A DNA stretch of 58,850 bases from Lentimicrobium sp. L6 (GTDB lineage Bacteria > Bacteroidota > Bacteroidia > Bacteroidales > UBA12170): the NCBI RefSeq assembly GCF_013166655.1, contig NZ_JABKCA010000025.1:1-58850 (forward strand), given 5' to 3'. The notes below the pieces were generated by a model. The model was not told the DNA's origin. It saw nothing but the letters and a program-made list of their open reading frames with translations, and did not search any database. A program made the position numbers and the translations under genes. Below are positions 9,212 through 19,265 of the stretch, one piece after another. Within the stretch, counting starts at the first letter, position 1; the number at the start of each line of letters is the position of its first letter.

Positions 9212-11305
9212 TTAAGACATATACAAAGGCAAAGAAATACAAAACTCACTACCTTCTCCCTCAGTACTTTTTACTCCAATATCGCCATTGTTTTTATGGA
9301 TAAATTCTTGGCATAAAATCAAGCCTAATCCCGTTCCTTTTTCATCAGATGTTCCCATGCGTTGAACGTTTTTCTCCATTTTAAATAGACCATCCATAAT
9401 GTCTTGACTCATACCAATGCCGGAATCTTTAAAGTGTATTTCGATATGGCCTTTCTTCAGCTTGCTGTATATATTTATTTCCCCTTTTTGATGGCAATAC
9501 TTGGTCGCATTATTAAATAAGTTGGAGATGATAATCTTTATGGTTTCCTTATCCCCCCAAATATCAGCCTCCTCAATACTTGTTTCAACATCAATTTCTT
9601 TTAATGCAGCAGCTCCCAAATAGGCAGAGATGCTTTCCTTAACCAATGGCTCCTATTCCAATTTTCTCTTATTTAAATTCAGATGACCACTTTGAGAATT
9701 GGCCCAGGCCAATAGGTTTTCTAATAGTTTAAAGGTAAGCTGCGAATTGTTGGCGATGATATGAAGCATATTCATTCTTTCCGGGTCGCTATATTCTTTA
9801 TAATTATTTTTGAGTTCATCGGTAAAGCCTATAATGGCAGTAAAAGGACTTTTGAGATCGTGGGCAATAATGGAGAAAAATTTGTCTTTAGTGGCATTTA
9901 AAACTTTTAGATTTTGTTCATTGAGTTCTAGCTTCTCAATGTTTTCTTCTAACTGAGATTTTTGTTCCTCTATTAGTTTGTGCTGAGATTTTAAAAGGGC
10001 ATTATTTTTTCTAACCCTTAAGAAATAGAATATTCCAATCACAAAGATTAAAATGAGCAAAATAATACCGCCAATGGCCATCCTTAGCTTACTTTTTGCT
10101 CTAATATTTTCGTTTTCAAGTTTCTGCTCTAAGAGCTCTTTTTCTAGCCTTTTTCGCTTCAACTCATCTTTAATCTGTTGCTCTATTTCGTATTCACTGA
10201 GCAGGTTGGCAATATTATTATGATTTAAAGAATCCAGAGATTGATTGGCCAATTGTAAAGACTCAAAAGCTTTGGTATGGTCTCCAATTTTAGAATAAGC
10301 TTCTGATTTCTTTCTATAGATTGCTGAAAACTCTTCATTCATTTCTATGGATTTTGATAAGGCAATGCATTTATCAAAATACGCTAAGCTTTTTTTATAC
10401 TTGTTTTGCTTTAGGTAAAGCTCACCAAGCCTACGGTAATACCTTGATTCTATTTGTATATAATGATTGGTATCTATGATTTGTTTGGCACTGTCAAGAT
10501 ACATGAATGCAGAATCAAACTTTTCTGTTTCTGTGTAATAGGTAGATATTGAGGTGAATAAGTATGCCTTCATATAAGAACTGAGAAATTTATGAAGATG
10601 AGATTTCACATAATTAAAGTTTTTATTAGCTTCCTCAAACCTTTTGTGTTCTACTTGAACTACCGCTATGTTTGAATAGGTTGGAATTACATCTGTAATT
10701 GGAGCATTTTCAGGCATAATATCAATAGATTTTTGAAAGTTAGAAACAGAAGCTTCATAGTTTCTAAGATGCATGTATATAGCGCCTAGGTTATTGTAGA
10801 TTGTTGATAAGCTAACTGAGTCTTTCAAAGGAAGTGCAATATCCAATGATTTTAAATTATAGATCAAGCTTTGTTTTTGGTTTTTCCCATAAGAATATAC
10901 ATAGCTCAAACCTCGGTAGGTATCCAAGATATTTAGAGAGTCTTCTTCTTCCCAATAAATAGGTAAAGAAAGTTTGAAATTAGTAATAGCATCTAATAAA
11001 TAGCCATGCTGCATGCTTGCTCTGGCTATATAGGAATAGGAAACGGCGAGGCCATGATTATATTGACTGCTTTGAGCCAAGTCTCTTGCCAATCTGCTGT
11101 ATTTTAGGGAGCTATCTGTACTGATGTTTCCATAAGAATAAGCGATTAGATTATAATTGTCGACTAATTTTTCAGGGCTGTCTTCAGTAGCATTTATAGT
11201 ATGTAAAGAGTCTATTATCCTCTGCTCTTGAGCCTGGATGTTTGTTATAAATAGGAAAAGTAAGAAGATGGCAAATGATTGGTTTTTTCTCAGAAGGTGT
11301 TTCAC
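9212..11305 (-). pseudogene. TPR sensor histidine kinase interrupted by an in-frame TAG
   Basis: The reading frame gives a signal peptide (MKHLLRKNQS...NIQAQ), TPR-type helical repeats (about 30-370), a coiled coil, one membrane helix (about 405-428, GGIILLILIFVIGIFYFL), a second coiled coil, then a HisKA helix with the phosphoacceptor H482 (IIAHDLKSP). After LNLNKRKLE there is TAG (codon 551, plus-strand 9653-9655). The same frame then continues without a shift for 146 codons: EPLVKESI..., N box NLFNNATKY, G1 DSGIGM, G2 GTGLGL, ending LPLYMS. The ATPase half is intact, so a single nucleotide change (or sequence error) separates dimerisation and catalytic domains. If real, the kinase should be inactive unless the amber codon is read through. 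No response regulator is adjacent. Confidence 0.85.
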
Positions 11306-11449
11306 GTTATCTCTCTTTATTTCTTGATAAAGATAGTATAAAAAGAAATACTTTGTGCATCATGATATCCATAGAGCTGAAAATTATAGTGATTCTAAAC
11401 TTGGTCCTTGAGCCTAATATTTTTTATATCTTAGTCGAAAATATTAATC

Positions 11450-13300
11450 ATGGTAAAAAGTAAAATCAGTTTCTGTTTAAGTCTTGGACTTCTTTTCTTC
11501 ATCTTATTTCATTCCTCAATCATGGCGCAGGATGAAAACAAAGTGGGTCCCATTTTTAAAGATGGCGAAGCGCAAATAGTTCCGGAATTTGAGGATGCTG
11601 ATCGATGGATTAGACATGATCTTTGGGTAGAAACGGAGTTCGATACCGATGGTGATGGGAAACTAGATCGTATGCATGTGGATGTGACTCGTCCGGGGCA
11701 AACTGAATATGAAGGCTTGAAACTTCCAGTCATTTATATTTCTAGTCCCTATTTTGACGGAATGGGTTCTGGCTCGTCCGACTATCTCTATAATGTACAT
11801 CAGGAGCTCAATCAGCCTTCTCCTCAACTCGTTCATCCACCTGAGATTAAACGTAGAAATAAAAGACCTATCATTTCAAAATCGCATATTAAAACCTGGC
11901 TACCTCGAGGATATATTATCGTTCATTCTTCTTCTCCTGGAACTGGATTGTCCGATGGTTCTCCTACTGTTGGTGGTGATAATGAATCTTTAGCACCTAA
12001 GGCCGTTATTGATTGGTTATGTGGAAGAGCCGATGGTTTTACCACTAGAACAGGCGATGAAAAAGTAGAAGCTTATTGGTCAACTGGTAAAGTGGGAATG
12101 ACAGGTACTTCTTATAATGGTACCATTCCTTTGGCTGCTGCCACAACTAGAGTTGAAGGATTAGAAGCTATTATTCCCATAGCTCCAAACACTTCTTATT
12201 ATCATTATTATCGTTCCAATGGTTTGGTGCGATCTCCGGGTGGTTATTTAGGGGAGGATATCGATGTGCTTTATGACTTTATTCACAGTGGCGACGAGTC
12301 GAAAAGAGCTTATAGCAATAAGGTGATTCGTGATGGCGAGATGAAAGAGGGAATGGATAGAGTGACTGGTGATTATAATGATTTTTGGGCTGGTAGGGAT
12401 TATCTAAATGATATGGAACCTATGAAGGCCGCTTTATTGATGTCTCATGGTTTTAACGATTGGAATGTGATGCCAGAACATAGCTATAGAATTTATGAGG
12501 AGGCTCAAAAGATGGGGATTCCTTCACAGATATATTATCACCAAAATGGACATGGTGGACCTCCTCCAATGACGATGATGAATCGTTGGTTTACCCGTTA
12601 TCTACATGGGGTAGAAAATGGAGTAGAAGAGGATGCCAAAGCATGGATAGTGCGTGAGAACGACAAGCAAGATGAACCTACAGCTTATGAAAACTATCCT
12701 AATCCAGAGGCCAGTCCAGTGACTTTTTATTTAGGGAAAGGAGCTCCTAAGCAAGGAAGCCTAATGACTTCAAAAATGCAGAATCAAGGTCAAGAGACTT
12801 TAACTGATAATTATTCATTTTCAGGAGAGGCATTGGCACAAGCGGAAGAAACAGAACATCGTTTAATATATGTCAGCCCTATCCTTAAAGAGGATATTCA
12901 TATTTCCGGAATCTCTACCATCACCATAAAAGCTGCAAGTAATAAACCTGCTGTAAACCTTTCTGTCTATCTGGTTTCTTTGCCTTGGAATAAGAGCAGA
13001 AGAGCTAAGATTACCGATAATATCATCACTAGAGGATGGGCAGATTTGCAAAATCACAAATCCTTAAGAGAAAGTGAGCCCTTAAAGCCGGGTGAGTTTT
13101 ACGAGATGACTTTCGAAATGCAGCCCGATGATCAAATTATTCCTGCAGGACAACAAATTGGTCTGATGATTTTTGCAAGCGATAGAGATTTTACACTGCT
13201 TCCTGAACCAGGAACTAAGCTTACTATTGATCTAGATGGAACAAGTATCACCATTCCTATTGTTGGAGGAGAAAAGGCTTTTGCTAAAGCTATAAAATAG
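11450..13300 (+). CDS. secreted S15-family peptidase (Xaa-Pro dipeptidyl-peptidase type)
   Basis: A 616-residue exported alpha/beta-hydrolase. Residues 1-26 form a signal peptide ending SIMAQ. The nucleophile motif GTSYNG holds S221; the acid is likely in GFNDWNVMP and the His in HQNGHGGPP, the order expected for the S15 (PepX / CocE) family. A C-terminal beta-sandwich (about 420-600), with HRLIYVSPILKEDIHISG and a LMIFASDRDFT strand, is the usual PepX_C domain. It probably removes Xaa-Pro dipeptides from peptides in the periplasm or outside the cell. It is transcribed away from the interrupted kinase with a 144-bp shared upstream region and has no partner downstream. Confidence 0.88.
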   Translation: MVKSKISFCLSLGLLFFILFHSSIMAQDENKVGPIFKDGEAQIVPEFEDADRWIRHDLWVETEFDTDGDGKLDRMHVDVTRPGQTEYEGLKLPVIYISSPYFDGMGSGSSDYLYNVHQELNQPSPQLVHPPEIKRRNKRPIISKSHIKTWLPRGYIIVHSSSPGTGLSDGSPTVGGDNESLAPKAVIDWLCGRADGFTTRTGDEKVEAYWSTGKVGMTGTSYNGTIPLAAATTRVEGLEAIIPIAPNTSYYHYYRSNGLVRSPGGYLGEDIDVLYDFIHSGDESKRAYSNKVIRDGEMKEGMDRVTGDYNDFWAGRDYLNDMEPMKAALLMSHGFNDWNVMPEHSYRIYEEAQKMGIPSQIYYHQNGHGGPPPMTMMNRWFTRYLHGVENGVEEDAKAWIVRENDKQDEPTAYENYPNPEASPVTFYLGKGAPKQGSLMTSKMQNQGQETLTDNYSFSGEALAQAEETEHRLIYVSPILKEDIHISGISTITIKAASNKPAVNLSVYLVSLPWNKSRRAKITDNIITRGWADLQNHKSLRESEPLKPGEFYEMTFEMQPDDQIIPAGQQIGLMIFASDRDFTLLPEPGTKLTIDLDGTSITIPIVGGEKAFAKAIK

Positions 13301-13719
13301 AATGTTCAATGTTTGGAAGTTCAAAGTTTATATTTTCAGGACAAACCTTTCAAATTGTTATAGTTTTAATATCAAAAGCTAGCGCGTAAATTTTTTCTGT
13401 GCAGAAACAATAACAAAAAAGCTAATTTTGACCGTACGGATTGCAAATCCGCACTAGCCGTGGTTTTGTACTCATTTTAAATATTGTGATGAGACTTTAT
13501 TATTGTTGAAATAGTAATAAAGTAATATGGTTTTATAGTTGTTAAAACTATGTACTTTAGTGTTTCAGCTTCTACGAATTTTATGGTTCGAAGCAGGGAG
13601 CCCGAAGCTAGAAGTAAATTTACTTCAGGCTTCTATCTTCTGTCTTCCAGCCATATTTGGTAATTTTTAGAACGAATTTCAATCGTAATAAAATTTATGG
13701 TAATTCAGACCATAGTAGT
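13301..13719. other. gene-free convergent intergenic region
   Basis: 419 bp between two converging genes, without a credible CDS. It contains a 6-bp inverted repeat CGGATT-GCA-AATCCG (13437-13451) in a GC-richer patch, and a near-perfect 30-bp palindrome at 13604-13633. Confidence 0.6.
13604..13633. repeat. 30-bp near-perfect palindrome
   Basis: GAAGC and GCTTC ends enclose the exact 16-bp palindrome GAAGTAAATTTACTTC, with only the TA/AG positions between them mismatched. The left arm CGAAGCTAGAAGTAA recurs with one change in the metH-metF spacer (56451 onwards), which suggests a dispersed repeat rather than a gene-specific operator. Confidence 0.5.
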
Positions 13720-15846
13720 TTAGTTAATCTTCACCCCAATCACACAAACATCATCAATTTGGTCCAAGTCTCCTCGCCAGCTTTCAAAGGCTTGGTCAAG
13801 GTGAATCTTTTGTTCCGACATAGAAAGTCCTTGGATGTCTAATAGCATCTTCTTGAATGCTTTGGCTTTAAGTTTTTTGCCTTTCTCTCCTCCAAATTGG
13901 TCTACATAGCCATCACTGAAAATGTAAAGCACATCTTCTTTTTCTAATTCAAAGCTATGGGTTTGATAGGGTTTGGGATTATCATATTTCCCGATAGGTT
14001 GTTTGGTGGCTTTGGTCTCTATGATTTCTCCATTTCTGATGATCCATAATGGATTATGAGCGCCTGCATATTGCAATTGATTTCCTTTTAAGCTGCATAA
14101 AGCAATATCCATTCCATCTTGTACTTCCTCGTCTGACTTCTCAAACTCCTGAACAATAATATCTCTGGTTTTGTCTAAAACCTCCCCTGGCTTTGATAAT
14201 GAAAACTCCTTTACCGCTCTATTTAAGCCATTATGACAAACCACAGAAACCATGGCCCCCGGAACACCATGACCGGTGCAATCTGCCGCGGCAAATAGTA
14301 TCAAATCATCTTTCTTTTCCATCCAATAGAAATCACCAGCTACTATATCTTTCGGTTTATAGAGGATAAATGCATCTTTTAGATATTCGTCAACGATATG
14401 ATCAGGCGGGAGGATGGCCTTTTGAATACGTTTGGCATAATTAATAGAATCGAGTATTTCTTTATTTTTCTCTTCTACTTCTTTCTTTTTTTGTTCGATG
14501 AGTATATTTTGTTGACGAGTAATGCGGAGTCTATTATAAATGAATCCTCCAAAAAGAATCAGCATAAAAACACCTCCATATAGCGCAAATCGTTGAGTAC
14601 GTTCTTGTTTTATTTCAGCTTTTTGTGCAGCTATCTGAGCATCGGTTACTTTTTTGGCTTCCATCATTTGTATGCTATCTGCGGTGGCTTGCTTTTCGTA
14701 GGCATATTTAAATTCTTGTCTGATGGCTTGCTTCTGGTTTTCTTCGCTGAGTATGGTATCTCTTGTACTGATATATAATTGGAACATATCATAAGCCTGA
14801 CTATTATTTCCTTGGGCTTCATAGGCTTGATAGAGGGTTTGTGCCGCATTTTTAATTTCAAGATTAATATCTGATGCCTTTCCAATGGCTAGTGATTGCT
14901 TGGCAAGTTTTATGGCCATTTTGTAATTATTCAATTGCAAATAGGTTTTGGCCATATTATTCTGACTGCTTGCTATACCTTTTTTACTATTGATTTGCCG
15001 ATATAGATGCAAGGCCTCATCAAACTGTTTTAAGGCTAAGGTGGGCTTCTTTAATTGTAAGCTAATTCCTCCCAAATTATTATATACATCTGCCACCCCC
15101 ATGGGATATTGAATGCTTTCATAGATTTTTAGGCATTTATTAAAATACACGATGGCTTCATCTGGTTTTCTTTGTGTGCTTAGAATATGACCGATATTGA
15201 TATAAGCATAAGCAATCCTTCTCTGATCATCTATATCTTCTAGTATTTCTATGCTCTTAAAGTAAAAATCAAGAGCTTTCACCATTTCTTCTTGGTGATA
15301 ATACATGGTCCCTAGATTAATCAAAGAACCTGCCTCACCTCTTTTGTCGCCTATTTCTTCACGTATTTTTAAACTTTGATGAAAATAATCTAATGCCTTT
15401 GCCGTATTCACTTGCAATAGGTATACATAGCCAATATTATTTAATGAAGTTGCCATTCCTTGCTTATTCCCAATTTCTTTCTTAATGGCTAAACTCCTAG
15501 AATGGAAATTCAAAGCTTCAGTATAATTTCCTTGCTGATTATAGGTGCTCCCCAAATTATTTAAAGCAGAAGCCATTTCTCTTTTTATCTCTATGACTAT
15601 ATTACTGTCAGAAATGCTCTTAAGGTATTTTTCTGCCATCTCCACAACTGTGCTATTTAAATAAATAGAGGAGTCTGGATATTTGGCATATACCAATTCA
15701 TCCCATGCCATATAGGCTTTTAAAACCTCTAATGGATTGGTGCTGTTTTGGGTGATTTGAATAAGACTGTCTGCTTTTTCTATAGGTCTAGAAATACCAA
15801 TAGTTATAAAAGAAATCAATAATAAAAGGAGTATACTTTGTTTCAT
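13720..15846 (-). CDS. TPR sensor with SpoIIE-type PP2C phosphatase output
   Basis: A 708-residue membrane protein. An N-terminal signal or anchor (MKQSILLLLLISFITIGIS) is followed by about eight TPRs (about 70-390) with repeated A..NNIG..Y...G....AL.....SL signatures, a membrane helix (about 422-441), a coiled coil (EQKKKEVEEKNKEI) and a SpoIIE phosphatase domain (about 465-708). The domain shows ILPPDH, the metal-binding AGDFYW and ADCTGHGVPGAMVS, and a late FSDGYVDQFGG. It should dephosphorylate a serine or threonine on a partner such as an anti-sigma antagonist; no such partner is adjacent. A -7 element TATATTTG lies 23 bp upstream (15876 to 15869). Confidence 0.9.
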   Translation of the reverse strand: MKQSILLLLLISFITIGISRPIEKADSLIQITQNSTNPLEVLKAYMAWDELVYAKYPDSSIYLNSTVVEMAEKYLKSISDSNIVIEIKREMASALNNLGSTYNQQGNYTEALNFHSRSLAIKKEIGNKQGMATSLNNIGYVYLLQVNTAKALDYFHQSLKIREEIGDKRGEAGSLINLGTMYYHQEEMVKALDFYFKSIEILEDIDDQRRIAYAYINIGHILSTQRKPDEAIVYFNKCLKIYESIQYPMGVADVYNNLGGISLQLKKPTLALKQFDEALHLYRQINSKKGIASSQNNMAKTYLQLNNYKMAIKLAKQSLAIGKASDINLEIKNAAQTLYQAYEAQGNNSQAYDMFQLYISTRDTILSEENQKQAIRQEFKYAYEKQATADSIQMMEAKKVTDAQIAAQKAEIKQERTQRFALYGGVFMLILFGGFIYNRLRITRQQNILIEQKKKEVEEKNKEILDSINYAKRIQKAILPPDHIVDEYLKDAFILYKPKDIVAGDFYWMEKKDDLILFAAADCTGHGVPGAMVSVVCHNGLNRAVKEFSLSKPGEVLDKTRDIIVQEFEKSDEEVQDGMDIALCSLKGNQLQYAGAHNPLWIIRNGEIIETKATKQPIGKYDNPKPYQTHSFELEKEDVLYIFSDGYVDQFGGEKGKKLKAKAFKKMLLDIQGLSMSEQKIHLDQAFESWRGDLDQIDDVCVIGVKIN

Positions 15847-15868
15847 GAAGGCTTGTGTTTATGCTTTC

Positions 15869-15876
15869 CAAATATA
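15869..15876 (-). promoter_or_regulatory. -7 promoter element (TATATTTG) for the TPR-SpoIIE gene
   Basis: On the minus strand TATATTTG matches the Bacteroidota consensus TAnnTTTG and would place the start of transcription about 10-15 nt before the ATG at 15846. No clear TTG at the -33 position is seen. Confidence 0.45.
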
Positions 15877-15946
15877 GGAAAAGAAAGGATTCGTCCTTCC
15901 TTTTGTGAGCTTAAAATCTTAAAATAAAGGAAGATGTACGCCTTGG

Positions 15947-18388
15947 TTAATGCTTTTTTGTGCTTGTTAAACGAATGGAGGCCTTTTGCAATCCTTCTCC
16001 TTCTACAATGAGTTTCATTTCTCCTTCTTCATGACTAGATTGAACTAAAACCACCAATTTCCCACTAAATAATTTCATGTTTGGCAAATGGAAAAGCTCC
16101 AAAGAAGTGGCATCTCCATTACAAACCGCTCTGAAACTTCCTTTTCCTTGTACTGTAAATGAAAGTGCATTGGTGGCTGTGGGACATGGATTCCCATGCT
16201 TGTCAACTAACGAAACGGTGACAAAAGCTAAGTCTTCACCATTGGCTCTTAAGCTGCTTCTATCAGTCTCCAAAAGAATTTGTTGGGCCGCACCTGCAGT
16301 GTGAATTTCTTTTACAGCAGCCTCCTCTCCATTTTCATTAAAAGCGATTACTTTTAGTGTGCCTGGCTGGTATTTTACATCCATCCACATCAGACGGTAG
16401 CGGTTTTGAGGTGTTTGCTCATGTTTTTTCTGTATACCCATGCTTTTTCCATTCACAAAAAGCTCAGCGCTATCATAGCTGGTATAAACAAATACAGGAG
16501 TGGTTTCGCCTTCTCTGCCTTCCCAATTCCAATGTGGAAGAATATGTAAGGTTTCCTCCTCTGTATTCCAGCGGCTTTTATACAGGAAATACCTGTCTTT
16601 GGGGAGTCCTGCTAAATCACATATTCCGAAATAGGAGGAGCGTGATGGCCATGCCTGATCGTAGGGTGTGGGTTCGCCCAGATAATCAAAACCCGTCCAC
16701 ACAAATTCTCCAATCACCCAAGGTTTATCGTCTTGTAATACAAAATCATCATCGGGTAAATTAGACCAGCTACAATATTCCAAATCGTAGGAGGAGGATT
16801 GAGAATCATCATACTTTTTCATCATGGCTTTCTCCACTGGAAATTTATAGATTCCTCTAGAACTTACAGTGGATGCCGTTTCTGAACCCAGAATAAAACC
16901 TTGAGGAAAGGTTTCATAAGCTTCCTCGTAAAGATGGACTCTATAGTTTAGTCCAGGAATATCTAATAGTGCTCCAAAGCCTGATTCCATAGTAGCTTTC
17001 ACTTGGTCCATCCCAACTGTAACAGGTCTTGTGGGGTCTTCTCGGTGAAATACATCTTGTAAAAACTGGGCTCTTTTTACTCCTTCTTTTCCCCATTGGT
17101 CTGGCACTTCATTGCCCGAGCTCCACATGACAATACAAGGGTGATTACGGGTGGCCCTCACTAAGTTCACAATATCTTTTTCTGCATATTCCTCAAAGAA
17201 TCTATGATATCCACTGTCTACTTTAGCCACTGCCCACTCGTCATAGCTTTCTGCCAAAAACATCAATCCCATTTCATCGCAAAGCTCTAATTGTTCCAAT
17301 GATGGCATATTATGAGAGCTCCTCACGGCATTGACACCCATATCTTTCAATATTTGTAATTGCCTCCTTAATGCCGATTTATTAATGGCTGCTCCCAAGG
17401 GACCCAAATCATGATGCAAACAAATGCCTTTGAATTTTCTTACCTCACCATTTAGACTAAAGCCTTTATGGGCTTCATATTTTATTTCTCTAATGCCAAA
17501 TTTCGTTTTTATTTCGTCTAATAATTGTTCTTCCTTGAATAGTTGAGTATGAGCAGTGTATAGATAAGGATTCTCTGGACTCCAAAGTTGTGGGGTGGGG
17601 ATAAACAGTTCTTGCTCAAATTCTTCAGTGTTTAAACCTTTAGAAGCAATAGAAGTTATTTCTTTTCCCTTGGAATTATAGATGGTCGTTAATAAGCTAT
17701 TATTCTCCCCATGGGTTTTGGTTTTGATATTTACGGAGGCTTTTTCGGAACTTATTTTGGGTGTAGTGATAAAGCTTCCCCACTGTTCTATGCTTTCTTG
17801 GTTTTTGATAATAAGAGAAACATTTCTATAAAGTCCAGCACCAGGATACCAGCGTGAAGAAAGGCCTCTGTTTTGAAGATGAACAGCTAAAGTGTTTTCT
17901 TGGTTTGAAAGGAGTTCATCAGTAATATCGAAGTAGAAATAACTATAGCCATATCCCCATTCTCCTACTTTTTCACCATTTAAAAAGATTTTAGGTTCGC
18001 TCATTGCGCCTTCAAACAGGAGCAATACTTTTTGGTTTTTATGAAGCTTAGGAATATCAAAATGGGTTCTATACCAAGCTTCTCCTATATAGGGTAATGC
18101 GCCTGTTCTTCCTGTTTTCTCTGAGGCTTTCTCCTCACCATTTTGTATGATGGCCACCGTTTGTTTGTCAATTTCCTTATCGAATGGACCATAAATGGCC
18201 CAATCGTGAGGAACTTGAACAGTTTCCCAATCTGAATCATTGAAATCAATTTGATAGGCTGATTTTTCTGGTCCTTTTTGAAACTTCCAATTCGTTTTTA
18301 ATTCCTTCACTTCTCTTACTTGAGCTATGGAAATCACAGGAAGGATAAGAGTATACAGGAGTAGGGCGCATGTGCGGATACAGTTCAT
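15947..18388 (-). CDS. secreted GH2 glycosidase, beta-galactosidase-like
   Basis: An 813-residue protein with signal peptide (ending SIAQ). Order: jelly-roll sugar-binding domain (about 30-210, WKFQKG...VPHDWA..GPF), immunoglobulin-like domain (about 215-310), TIM barrel (about 312-600), then a DUF4982-type domain (about 610-690) and a C-terminal beta-sandwich. The GH2 acid/base is E427 in SSGNEVP; the nucleophile is likely E503 in ILGSETAS, with GEFVWTGFDYLGEPTPY forming the eighth strand. Related Bacteroidota enzymes are annotated as beta-galactosidases, but some members act on other beta-linked sugars, so the substrate is an inference. A small T9SS protein is encoded 53 bp upstream and is probably cotranscribed. 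Confidence 0.87.
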   Translation of the reverse strand: MNCIRTCALLLYTLILPVISIAQVREVKELKTNWKFQKGPEKSAYQIDFNDSDWETVQVPHDWAIYGPFDKEIDKQTVAIIQNGEEKASEKTGRTGALPYIGEAWYRTHFDIPKLHKNQKVLLLFEGAMSEPKIFLNGEKVGEWGYGYSYFYFDITDELLSNQENTLAVHLQNRGLSSRWYPGAGLYRNVSLIIKNQESIEQWGSFITTPKISSEKASVNIKTKTHGENNSLLTTIYNSKGKEITSIASKGLNTEEFEQELFIPTPQLWSPENPYLYTAHTQLFKEEQLLDEIKTKFGIREIKYEAHKGFSLNGEVRKFKGICLHHDLGPLGAAINKSALRRQLQILKDMGVNAVRSSHNMPSLEQLELCDEMGLMFLAESYDEWAVAKVDSGYHRFFEEYAEKDIVNLVRATRNHPCIVMWSSGNEVPDQWGKEGVKRAQFLQDVFHREDPTRPVTVGMDQVKATMESGFGALLDIPGLNYRVHLYEEAYETFPQGFILGSETASTVSSRGIYKFPVEKAMMKKYDDSQSSSYDLEYCSWSNLPDDDFVLQDDKPWVIGEFVWTGFDYLGEPTPYDQAWPSRSSYFGICDLAGLPKDRYFLYKSRWNTEEETLHILPHWNWEGREGETTPVFVYTSYDSAELFVNGKSMGIQKKHEQTPQNRYRLMWMDVKYQPGTLKVIAFNENGEEAAVKEIHTAGAAQQILLETDRSSLRANGEDLAFVTVSLVDKHGNPCPTATNALSFTVQGKGSFRAVCNGDATSLELFHLPNMKLFSGKLVVLVQSSHEEGEMKLIVEGEGLQKASIRLTSTKKH

Positions 18389-18441
18389 GATTTCGGAGAT
18401 TATATACTGGAGTAAAAATAGTATAAATCCGATTAGCTCTT

Positions 18442-19059
18442 TTAATGAGCAATTAATAATTTGCCTTTTATTTCTTTATCATCTAATAAAATAGAAAAGA
18501 ATAGAAGCCCTGACGACCATGGAGCACTATTGATTTCAAAATAATTCTCTCTGCTTTGACTTTGATAAATCAATTGGCCATTGAAATTATAAATATGTAA
18601 TTGGGCAGTATTAAAATCGGGATTGTCAAAATATATATTGGCTTCTGAATGAATAGGTTGGGGTCTTATTTGGTAACCCTCCTCATTTTTGTTAACCAAT
18701 GTGATAGAGATCACTTCAGAAAAAGAGCTGGTTCCGAGTTCTAGCTTATAATAGTTTTTTTGGTTTTTTAGAGGATTCAAATCAACAAAACTATAGGGTT
18801 GAGGAGTATCTGCATCTCCGCAAACACCTTCTATTCGTCCTATAGGCGAGAAGTAAAGAGAGTCGGACGAGTGAGTTATCGTAATTCCATTACAGGTGCT
18901 TCCTTTGGAGATGGCCCATTTAAGTAATACTTCATCTTGATTTTCAGTAGCCTCAAAGTAATCCAATTCGGTTCTTTGAGCCAATAAAATATTGGATATC
19001 AGAGTTAAGCCTAATATTATACTTAGCGAAAGATGATATGGTATTCTTTGAGGAAGCAT
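18442..19059 (-). CDS. small secreted T9SS-type protein
   Basis: A 205-residue exported protein. The signal peptide ends ILLAQ. A fibronectin-III-like strand pattern follows (about 30-115: LDYFEATENQDEVLLKWAIS...YYKLEL). The last 75 residues (IRPQPIHSEANIYF...LHIYNFNGQLIY...GLLFFSI) resemble a T9SS type A sorting domain with QP in place of the usual NP. It lies 53 bp before the GH2 gene in the same direction. Function is unknown. Confidence 0.75.
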   Translation of the reverse strand: MLPQRIPYHLSLSIILGLTLISNILLAQRTELDYFEATENQDEVLLKWAISKGSTCNGITITHSSDSLYFSPIGRIEGVCGDADTPQPYSFVDLNPLKNQKNYYKLELGTSSFSEVISITLVNKNEEGYQIRPQPIHSEANIYFDNPDFNTAQLHIYNFNGQLIYQSQSRENYFEINSAPWSSGLLFFSILLDDKEIKGKLLIAH

Positions 19060-19113
19060 GATTTATTTATTCCATTTCCTTTTTAGACGCATGAAACTTC
19101 GAAATCTAACATC

Positions 19114-19250
19114 ATACCAATATTAAAATGAAATAAGGGTTATAATTTCATTTATTTTACCATAGCTAAGGCTATGTAAAAATATTTCGTCTTGATAAAT
19201 CTTAAATACTCTAAAATTATTTAACGCTAACATCATCTCAAAATTGGTAT
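19114..19250. mobile_element. MITE-like element with 18-bp terminal inverted repeats
   Basis: A 137-bp non-coding element. The left end (19114-19131) is ATACCAATATTAAAATGA. The right end (19233-19250) read on the other strand is ATACCAATTTTGAGATGA, giving 15 of 18 matches. The interior carries a small hairpin (CATAGC-TAAG-GCTATG, 19161-19176). Part of the left half recurs at about 9137-9185 in the opposite orientation. CTAACATCAT occurs both just outside the left end and just inside the right end. No clear target duplication and no transposase are seen. Confidence 0.6.
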
Positions 19251-19265
19251 CACAAAGATATAAAT

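Noticed and set aside
16357-16764. 135-codon plus-strand ORF
   Set aside because: Antisense shadow of the GH2 gene, whose catalytic motifs are read on the other strand.
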